A stretch of DNA of 22,853 nucleotides from Rhodocyclaceae bacterium (lineage in GTDB: Bacteria > Pseudomonadota > Gammaproteobacteria > Burkholderiales > Rhodocyclaceae). A model generated the notes under the pieces. It was not told the origin of the DNA, ran no database searches, and saw only the letters and a program-made list of their open reading frames with translations. Below, piece by piece: positions 22,739-22,853 of the stretch; within the stretch, counting starts at the first letter, position 1; every line of letters starts with the position of its first letter. The translations under genes were made by a program, and so were the position numbers. The stretch is from NCBI GenBank assembly GCA_016791085.1, contig JAEUNN010001189.1, forward strand, positions 1 to 22,853, read 5' to 3'.

Positions 22739-22853
22739 GGGCGAAAAGGACCGCGTGACGATGCTGCCCGCCTCGCTCGTGGCGCCGCTGCAGGAACACC
22801 TGGTGCGCGTGCGCGCGCTGCACGAGGCCGATCTTGCTGCAGGGAGCGGGGAG
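22677..22853 (+). pseudogene. Integron-integrase-like (IntI) fragment, catalytic part, running out of the window
   Basis: From 22677 a plus-strand frame without a start reads LRLRVKDVDLARLEIVVRDG, then KGEKDRVTMLPASLV and VRALHEADLAAG, and is still open at 22853. This is the beta-sheet and Lys-containing region of IntI-type integrases (typical text: LRLRVKDVDF...IVVRDGKGGKDRVTMLP...VRALHERDLAAG). The N-terminal half and the first catalytic Arg are missing: homology starts abruptly at the junction with the truncated RIT recombinase. In an integron the attI site and cassettes lie before the intI start, here replaced by the RIT element, so no cassette array is expected on this side. Confidence 0.75.

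Noticed and set aside
1..22853. CRISPR array or anti-phage Cas genes
   Set aside because: No regularly spaced repeats and no Cas-like protein found on reading both strands.

Overview
The window is GC-rich proteobacterial DNA, most likely from a gamma- or betaproteobacterium. This is inferred from base composition, gene content and the mobile elements (IS21, IS66, an integron-type integrase and a recombinase trio); no housekeeping gene is present to fix a lineage. About 18 kb is a tellurium-resistance-type (Ter) stress-response island. Both window ends lie inside mobile-element genes, as expected for a mobile island or for a contig that breaks at repeats.

Layout. (1) 1-83 is the C-terminal tail of an IS21 IstB-like ATPase. 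Positions 84-1350 hold no gene I can support but contain two strong inverted repeats. (2) 1351-8831, minus strand, is a tightly packed operon reading terY - terX - terY2 - VWA/zinc-ribbon protein - PP2C phosphatase - Ser/Thr kinase-like protein - terA. Gaps are 3 to 46 nt. The first three or four genes match the terY1-X-Y2-Y3 order of the enterobacterial ter locus, and the phosphatase and kinase complete the VWA/phosphatase/kinase (TerY-P) triad. (3) 8832-9789 is a divergent control region with a strong hairpin in the leader of the minus operon. (4) 9790-14454, plus strand, carries terC - terD - terE - AIM24/TIGR00266 protein - terB - terZ. (5) 14465-19387 continues directly as five overlapping genes: ATP-grasp ligase, phosphoribosyltransferase with TRSP domain, HAD phosphatase, StiP/PELOTA protein and citrate-lyase-like (HpcH/HpaI) TIM-barrel protein. 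This set is the predicted biosynthesis module for an unknown nucleoside-like metabolite that comparative genomics has linked to Ter systems. (6) 19567-19785 is the C-terminal stub of an IS66 transposase, cut off exactly at a repeat-rich end of a RIT element (recombinases in trio, 19783 to about 22673, minus strand). The third recombinase lacks its N-terminus and abuts the catalytic half of an integron-integrase-like gene on the plus strand, which leaves the window.

Working model (inference from known families). TerC in the membrane and Ca-binding TerD-family proteins, with TerB, form a membrane-linked complex. VWA proteins bring in the kinase/phosphatase pair to set its state. The five-enzyme module makes a small molecule used by or signalled through the system. 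The Ter families are known. The most notable features here are the fused layout with terA moved to the kinase operon, the candidate operator over the terE -10 element, the leader hairpin, and the nested mobile-element junctions (IS66 / RIT / IntI) beside the island.
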